Shown here piece after piece: positions 57,751 through 64,000 of a stretch of DNA of 64,000 nt. The notes below the pieces were generated by a model. That model had not been told where the DNA came from and made no database searches. It saw only the letters and a list, made by a program, of their open reading frames with translations. The stretch spans positions 1,116,001-1,180,000 of the forward strand of contig CP137870.1 of the NCBI GenBank assembly GCA_034406715.1, read 5' to 3'. This DNA is from Rhodotorula mucilaginosa. Taxonomy: Eukaryota; Basidiomycota; Microbotryomycetes; Sporidiobolales; Sporidiobolaceae. How positions within the stretch are numbered: position 1 is the stretch's first letter; every line of letters begins with the position of its first letter. Position numbers and translations under genes: made by a program.

Positions 57751-60700
57751 ATGTCAGTCCTTCAACCCCCCTCCCTTCCCCCGCCCGCTCCTGTCCTCCC
57801 TCGGCATACACACCACTGACTCTCTATATACACACACCCCAGGTTCTCTCGCAACCGAGCATCCTCCTCTGCAGCGGCAGACTATGTCGACCGCGACACG
57901 GACGACTATGGCGGCAACTCGGCCGCCTACAAGAACCAGTCCCACAACCCGACCAGGCCCGTAGACAAGGACAAGGCAGAAGCTGAACTCCAGGTCGCCC
58001 TCAAAAAGGCCACCAACCCGGACGAGACGGCCCCGAAGCAGAAACACGTCCGCAGTAAGCCACGCCTTTTTGGCCTTATCAACTCTGTCGCAACGTCCCC
58101 GCTGACCGACAACGACCTCCCGCAGAGGCCATCGTCTACACGTGGGACTACCGCAGCTCGACGTCGATCTGGGCCGCACTCCGCGTCTTGCCCATCTTGT
58201 CCGACGAGGTGCAGACCTTCAAGGCCTTGATCACCGTCCACAAGATCCTCCAAGAGGGGCACCCGATCGTGCGTTCCTTCTCCCCCTCCCCTTCCTGTTG
58301 CGCTTTCTAAAGGCGGGACTCTCACTCACGCCCGTTGTGACGTCCCTCGACAGACCCTCAAAGAGGCTCAGAACCAGACTTCATGGCTCGAGACCTGCGC
58401 ACGCACCATGGGCAACGACTCGGCCCGAGGTAACCGCATTTTCGCTCACAACACCCCCAGTTCTTTCGCCAAAGCTGAACTTTTCGACTTGCAGGCTATG
58501 GCTCGCTCATCCGGGCGTATGTCAAACTCATCCTCGCTAAACTCAAGTTTCACCGACACCACACGGCGTTCAACGGCCTTTTTGAGTACGAAGAGTACAT
58601 CGCCCTCAAGGGCATCGACGACCCGAACGAAGGGTGAGCTCATGCCTCCTCCTCCCATCAGGATTTCCGGGGGGCGACACGCTGACTTGGAAATCGGTAC
58701 CAAACCTTCGACAGCTTCGAGACGATCATGGACTTGATGAACCTGCAGGACGACATCGACTCGTTCCAAAAGCTCATCTTTGCCCACTTCCGCGGCTCGG
58801 CCAACAACGAGTGCCGCATCTCGGCCCTCGTCCCGCAAGTGAAAGAGTCGTACGGCATCTACCGCTTCATCATCAGCATGCTCCGCGCCATGTACCGGCG
58901 CACCGAGGACATGGACGCGCTCGAACCGCTCAAGGAGCGGTACGACCACCAGCACTTTTCGCTCCGCAAGTTTTACTACGAGTGCAGCAACTTGAGGTAC
59001 TTGACCAGTCTGATCAACGTCCCGAAACTGCCGCAAGAACCGCCGTCGTTGATCGACTCGGACGACCAACAACCCGACTTGCCGCGTCGACCACCACCTC
59101 CCGCTCAGCAGCAAAAGTATGCGGCGCCGCCCGCGCCCCCTCCGAGTGCCGGGATCGACATCGAGGAGCAGCGCCGCGCGCTCGAAGAGTACGAGCGGAA
59201 GCAGGCCGCGCTGGTCGCGCAGCGCGAGCAGGAAGCGCGCCGCGCCAAGGAGGAGCAGGAGCGCCAGGAGCGCGAGTTTGCAGAGCAGCAGCGGTTGCAG
59301 GCTCTGCGGGAGCGGGAGGCCCAGGAGCAGCTCGAGAGGCAGTTGAGGGAGCAGCAGCTGCTCGGGATGAACCAGGGGAGGATTGCGGAACTCGAGCGCG
59401 AGATTTTGGGCTTGCGCGGCCAGTGGGAGCGAGACCAGATGATGCTCGAGCGGTACGATGCCGTGAGTTGCCCTTGTTCATGCCATGTTACTTTCGCCGT
59501 GTGTCCGATCAAAAACGCTGACCCGCTGCGGACGCGCGACGACGACATGGTAGCGCGTGAAAGCGCTCGAGGGCGAGCTCGCCAACGTCAGCGCGACGAT
59601 CCAGCAGCAACTCGCGTCCAAGGACCAGATGCTCCAGCAGTTGCAGGACCAGGTCAACCTCTGGCGGAACAAGTACGAAGCGCTCGCGAAACTGTACTCG
59701 CAGTTGCGGAACGAGCACCTCGAGATGCTCGGCAAGTACAAGCAGATGCAGCTCAAGGCCAACTCGGCCCAAGAGGCGATCGACAAGATGGAGCGCATGG
59801 AACGCGACGTCAAGGCCAAGAACCTCGAACTCGCCGACATGATCCGCGAGCGCGACCGCGCGCGGTACGACCTCGACCGGATCAAGGGCTCGCAGAAGGA
59901 AGAGGTCGAGCGGTTGAAGCGCGACTTGCGGTTCGCAGAGGAACGGTTCGAAGACGCGAACCGCCACAAGGGCGAGGAAGTCTCGACCGTCATGAGCAAA
60001 TTTAACCGCCAGATCGACGAGCTCGAGACGTCGTTGAGGGTGAGATTCCGTTTGCGCTCTTTTTCCCCTTCTCTGACTCGAGGGCTGACTTGGGGACTCG
60101 CACCGCACAGAACAAGCAAGACCGGATCGACGAGCTCTTGTCGCGGCTTGATGCGCAGAGCGGCGAGGCCGAGCGCGTCCGCGAAGAGAAGGACCAGGAG
60201 ATTGCCATCATGCAGGAGGGCATGGACGACACGATCCGCCAGCTGTCGGAACTCCAGGTCGCGCAGGGCGTCACCGACGAGGCCGTCAACGCTCAGATCG
60301 ACACGCTCGTGCTCGACCAGGAAAAGAAGTTCAACGACATTATCGACTCGATCTTGCAGTCTTGCGCGCACAAGGTCGACGACGCGTTGTACGAGCTCGA
60401 GTCGCCGATGCACGACGGGAACCAGAACTCGACGCCCGAGTACACGCTCTCGATGATTGAAAAGGCGACGACGAGCGCGACCGAGTTTGCCATGGTGTTT
60501 AACCTGTTCCTGTCGCGCGACAAGGGCGGCGAGCACGTCGAAGTCATCAAGACGGCCAACGCGTTCGCGCAGGCCATCTCCGAGGTACTGGTCAACACGA
60601 AGGGGCTCTCCAACATTGCGCCGGACGACGCGGCGATCGACAACCTCATCCGCGTCGGCAAAGAACCCGGTGACGCGGCGGTCAAGTTCTTCAACGCCGT

Positions 60701-61571
60701 GCAGTCGTTCCGCCTCCAGGGCGCGCAGCCCGAGGCGCGCAAGGAGGTCGCGATCCGCAAGAACATGGACGTCCGCACCGCCCTGCAAAAGCTCACGGCG
60801 ACCGTTGAAGGCCTCAAGCCGAAAGCGGGCGCGAACCTGGCCCAAAGCAACGGCGACCTCGGCAACCTCGTCGAGTCCGAGATGCAGGCTGCCGCCAAGG
60901 CGATCGAGGCGGCGACGGAACGCCTGCAGTCTATCATGGCGCGGCCGAAGGACTCGCGGATCTCGGCGACCGACTTGCAAGTGCACGACGCGATCCTCGC
61001 GAGCGCGCACGCCATCACGAGCGCGATCGGGCGCTTGATCAAGGCCGCGACCGACTCGCAGGAAGAGATTGTCGCCCAGGGCAAAGGGTCGAGCTCGTCG
61101 ACGGCGTTCTACAAGCGGAACCACCGCTGGACCGAGGGGCTCATCTCGGCCGCCAAGGCCGTCGCGCGCGCGACCGCCTTCCTGATCGAAACTGCCGACG
61201 GAGTCATCACGGGCACCAACACCCTCGAGCAACTCATCGTCGCCTCGAACGAAGTCGCGTCCGCGACCGCGCAACTCGTCCAAGCCTCGCGCGTCAAGTC
61301 GGAGCTCATGTCGCGCACGCAGGAGCACCTCGAACTCGCCGCCAAGGCCGTCACCGACGCGTGCAAGGCGCTCGTGCGCCAGGTCAAGGCCATCACGGAG
61401 GAGCAGATGAAGCGTCAGGACGACTTTGACCCGGACGCGATGAACGCGCACGAGTTCAAGTTGCGCGAGATGGAGGTCCAGGTCGAGATTGTCACGCTCG
61501 AGAAGAACCTGTCGGACGCGCGCCGGCGGTTGGGCATCTACCGGCGGTCGCACTACCACAATGAAGAGTAG
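57751..61571 (+). CDS. SLA2: Sla2/End4 (HIP1R) endocytic actin adaptor
   Basis: Couples clathrin-coated pits and PI(4,5)P2 to F-actin at cortical patches. The start codon seems split: AT at 57751-57752, intron 57753-57842 (GTCAGT donor, CCCCAG acceptor), then G at 57843, giving MFSRNRASSSAAADYV. No other ATG lies before the conserved domain. The ANTH domain is clear (AELQVALKKATNPDETAPKQ, AIVYTWDYRSSTSIWAALRV, GYGSLIRAYVKLILAKLKFH). A Pro-rich linker LPRRPPPPAQQQ precedes a long Glu/Arg/Gln coiled coil (about 59160-60250). The C-terminal THATCH/I-LWEQ actin-binding module is about 60850-61560 (ILASAHAITSAIGRLIKAAT, FYKRNHRWTEGLISAAKAVA, LEQLIVASNEVASATAQLVQ). Stop TAG is at 61569-61571. A 723-aa antisense frame over 59478-61649 is a shadow. 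Confidence 0.94.
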
Positions 61572-62135
61572 ATTTCGGTCACGCAAATATGGACTTTTTG
61601 TTTTTCTGTTTCCCCCCGCTGTCAATCGCAAGGGCCTCTGTTTGCACACGCGATAGGAAGCAGACCTTTCGACCGGAGAGATTAGCAGCGTTGCATGCGA
61701 GGAGGGGGGCTGCGGAGAGATTCTAAAGACGCTAGAGAACCCGGACGAAAGAAGGGGATGCAGGCACCAAAGAGCACACGGCGAGACCGAAATCGAAAGG
61801 GGGTATCCCGGAGGTGTATCAGGGGAAGGAAGCGAGCGAGAGACCGGAGGAAGGACGGCTTTGTGGCACAGAAAGTGTACGGCGGCAAGGCGGGAACAAA
61901 AATGAACAGGTCGGAAGCGTGTTTATGTTTGATTGTGGAACTAGGGCGTGTAGGAATGTGTATCGATGCGGATGCGGGGGGCGGCGGGAAGACATCTAGA
62001 TTTAGAGACCGAGGAGAGAGTCGAGTTGGACGAGCGAGTTTACCGGGTAACGATGATGATAGGTGGACGGGTGGGGGTGATCGATGGGCTCACGCGACTT
62101 TCGCCAGTGGCGACGAGCCGCGGGAGGACGAGTTC
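61572..62135. other. Convergent 3' region of SLA2 and glycogenin
   Basis: 564 bases between two stop codons. It begins AT/T-rich (about 61585-61612), as for a polyadenylation region, and then is purine-rich on the + strand. Small frames are not protein-like. Confidence 0.5.
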
Positions 62136-64000
62136 TCACGGACGGAACTCGCCGCCGCTGCCGGGTGGAGGACTGTGCTGGTTCGACGACACGGAAGCCT
62201 CCATGTTTTCGACAAAGCGTTGCAACGCCGCGAGTCCCTGCTGCTTGACATTGCTCGTGTCGGTCTCGGGGCGGAAGACACGCGTCGCGCGCACAACGGG
62301 CGGGGCGTCGCCCGTTCCCGAGCCGGAAGCGATCAACCGCGCGGCGGTCGAGTTGCGGATCGCTTGTGCGGCGAGGCGAGGCGAGATGGGCGACCGAGGC
62401 GGGTGCGGAACCGAAGTTGAAGAGCCGGACGAGTGAGACGCGTGCAGGTGCAGGGACGGGCGGGTCAACGACGAAGGCAACGTGAGGTGCGGCGACGTGG
62501 AGAGGTGCGGCGACCGCGGTTGCCGTGGCGAGGTCGGCACGAAGCGCGGTTCGGGACGGCGCGTCCTGCCCGGACTGGTCGGCGCAGACCGCAGCGTCGC
62601 GGCATCGTCACTCTCGTCCGTCGAGCCGTGGCCGCCTCGGTGGTCGCCGGCGCGGGTGATCTCGCGCGCCCAGTCGGGGTGGCTAGCCGCCGCCCGACGG
62701 AACCGGATCGCGATCTTGTCGATCCCTTCGTCCGAGTCGCGTTCAGAAGACGTGGCAGGATTCGACGACGCCTTGGCATCGTCGTCCTCCTCTTCGTCCT
62801 CCTCCTGGGCGTCGTCCGTGGTAGTCGACACGTCGGCGTCTTCGTCCTCTTCATCGTCTCCGTCGCGAGACGAAGCGTCGCCTTCTTTCCTCGAAGGGAA
62901 CGCGCCAGCCGAACTCGTCGGACGCGCAGCCGAATGACTTACCCGAGGCGAGGTGACCGACGTCGAACCCGAGGGCGTCAACCCGAATGCCGCCGCTGTC
63001 GAGCCCGAGGCGCTTCCGCCACTGCTCTTGCGACGGTGATGATGTTGGCGATGGCGGTCACCGCCGTGACCTCCTCGAGACGCCAAACGCCCGTCACCGG
63101 CATGGTTGCCACCACTCGCGCTCGACGAGCCGTTCCCACCGCTGCTGTTCCCGCTTCCGCCACGAGCCGGTGCCGCGCCCGGGTTCGCACCCCTGCGATT
63201 CGGTCCCGTCTTGACGAGACTCTGTGCGTATCGCTGGATCCCGGGCACGGCGTCCCACGCGTTGGTGAAAGCGCCGATCCCGGTTCGACCGAACGAGCCC
63301 GGGGCGGCTGAGCCGGCCGATTCGTTCGAAAAGGTCCTCGTTGGGGGAGGCGGAGGGCGGTCCGGCACGGCGGCGGGAGTTGAAGGCCTCGTGGCCGATT
63401 CTTCCCACGGGAAGACGGCCTTGACTTTGGACGGATCCGGTTTCTGACGCAGGATGTCGCGGTACCAGTCGTGCGTCTCGCTCGGTGGCGGCGGGTAACT
63501 CGCCGGCGGTTCGAACCGTTCCTTCTGCTGCCGTTTCGAGGCCAGGTCCCACACGTTGGTGCTGTACGGGATCTCGGCCTGCATTTGGAATTGGCCGTCG
63601 CGCGGAGGCGAGGACCGGGAGGCATCCCAGGCAAGTTTGGGAGGCGAGGGAGCTCGCTTGTTCGCGCCCGCGCCGACGATCGGTATCGGTGGCGGGAGCG
63701 AGCTCGATGATGTGGAGGCAGACGGGGCGCGCAAAGGCGAAGGCGGTGAGAGAACCAGAGTGGGCGTCGTCGGCGTCGGGATCGTCGAGGGGGCCGTTGA
63801 GCTCGCCGAGGCAGTCTTGGGCGGCAAGTCGGCGAGCTTGGGCAAACTCGCCGGTGCCCGGCGCACATACGAAGGAGGCGCAACGACCTTGCTCGCGACG
63901 TCGTACGTCGAGACGGAGCCGTAGTGCCGTACAAAGACGTCGAACCACTGCTGGACGAGCCCGTAGTAATCCTTGGCGGCGGCGTCCGGAACGTACGCAT
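62136..64000 (-). CDS. Glycogenin (GT8), C-terminal part, truncated by the window edge
   Basis: Self-glucosylating primer of glycogen synthesis. Only the end of the catalytic region and the long fungal tail are present; the gene continues past base 64000. At the edge the frame reads AYVPDAAAKDYYGLVQQWFD and VRHYGSVSTYDVASKVV. The tail has the fungal glycogenin markers PYSTNVWDLASKRQQ, PPPPSETHDWYRDILRQKPD, VKAVFPWEES and, further on, GAFTNAWDAVPGIQRYAQSL, which in this family includes the glycogen-synthase contact region. Beyond that come about 350 residues of Ser/Gly/Asp-rich disorder with an acidic run near 62790-62870. Stop TGA is at 62138-62136. A donor-like GTAAGT around 62939 lies in open frame; I left it unspliced because no branch site or matching acceptor is evident. 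Confidence 0.85.
   Translation of the reverse strand, partial: AYVPDAAAKDYYGLVQQWFDVFVRHYGSVSTYDVASKVVAPPSYVRRAPASLPKLADLPPKTASASSTAPSTIPTPTTPTLVLSPPSPLRAPSASTSSSSLPPPIPIVGAGANKRAPSPPKLAWDASRSSPPRDGQFQMQAEIPYSTNVWDLASKRQQKERFEPPASYPPPPSETHDWYRDILRQKPDPSKVKAVFPWEESATRPSTPAAVPDRPPPPPTRTFSNESAGSAAPGSFGRTGIGAFTNAWDAVPGIQRYAQSLVKTGPNRRGANPGAAPARGGSGNSSGGNGSSSASGGNHAGDGRLASRGGHGGDRHRQHHHRRKSSGGSASGSTAAAFGLTPSGSTSVTSPRVSHSAARPTSSAGAFPSRKEGDASSRDGDDEEDEDADVSTTTDDAQEEDEEEDDDAKASSNPATSSERDSDEGIDKIAIRFRRAAASHPDWAREITRAGDHRGGHGSTDESDDAATLRSAPTSPGRTRRPEPRFVPTSPRQPRSPHLSTSPHLTLPSSLTRPSLHLHASHSSGSSTSVPHPPRSPISPRLAAQAIRNSTAARLIASGSGTGDAPPVVRATRVFRPETDTSNVKQQGLAALQRFVENMEASVSSNQHSPPPGSGGEFRP

Noticed and set aside
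59478-61649. A 723-codon open frame antisense to SLA2, Leu/Arg/Val-rich
   Set aside because: It mirrors the codon bias of the real gene on the other strand; no domain, and the sense strand encodes an unmistakable coiled coil plus THATCH module.
62939-62945. A GTAAGT donor-like site in the glycogenin tail as an intron start
   Set aside because: The frame is open across it, and I saw no CTGAC branch site with a fitting acceptor nearby.

Overview
The window looks like nuclear DNA of a GC-rich basidiomycete yeast. The best guess is Pucciniomycotina, Microbotryomycetes (a Rhodotorula/Rhodosporidium-type red yeast). This rests on dense gene spacing, many short introns (about 60-110 nt) with GTRNGT donors and a CTGAC-type branch site shortly before the AG, strong third-position G/C, and gene content (HapX, INO80 with DBINO, Ytm1, fungal glycogenin). 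The species call is inference. I saw no mobile element, tRNA, rRNA or CRISPR array.

Layout, left to right: a 5'-truncated sulfate permease (+); an Atos/FAM214-type protein (+); the ribosome-biogenesis WD protein Ytm1 (+); a sulfiredoxin in three short exons (-), divergent from a small Ala-rich LEA-like protein (+); a Yor1-type ABCC transporter (-), divergent from SMC6 (+); INO80 (+); an unrecognised protein (-); glutathione-dependent formaldehyde dehydrogenase SFA1 (-); two complete actin genes in tandem (-,-); ARS2/SERRATE (+); eIF3e (+); SF3B1 (-); a secreted GH18 chitinase (+); a twin-CX9C Cmc1/Cmc2-family protein in three exons (-); a mitochondrial PPR-type protein (+); a HapX-like iron regulator (-); a 1.8 kb stretch without a convincing gene; the endocytic adaptor Sla2 (+); and the 3' part of glycogenin (-), cut by the window edge.

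Most genes are single-copy eukaryotic housekeeping genes with no obvious shared pathway. Loose themes are genome maintenance and chromatin (SMC6, INO80), RNA processing and translation (ARS2, SF3B1, eIF3e, Ytm1), thiol/oxidative stress and iron (sulfiredoxin, SFA1, HapX, Cmc) and actin/endocytosis (two actins, Sla2).

The most unusual signals are: a tandem actin pair whose 3' halves are almost identical in DNA while the middle has diverged, with all 11 amino-acid differences in residues 129-214, including E214K in the nucleotide pocket; coding micro-exons (7 and 9 nt in both actins, 12 nt in SFA1) and a start codon split by an intron in SLA2; two apparent GC-AG introns; complementary CA/TG repeats inside one YTM1 intron; and a HapX-like protein whose basic region lacks the invariant bZIP asparagine. 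For the sulfate permease, YTM1, sulfiredoxin, LEA-like, SFA1, both actins, eIF3e, chitinase, Cmc and HapX models I summed the exon lengths and they close in frame. For the ABC transporter, SMC6, INO80, SF3B1, most of ARS2 and SLA2 I give outer limits and main exons only.
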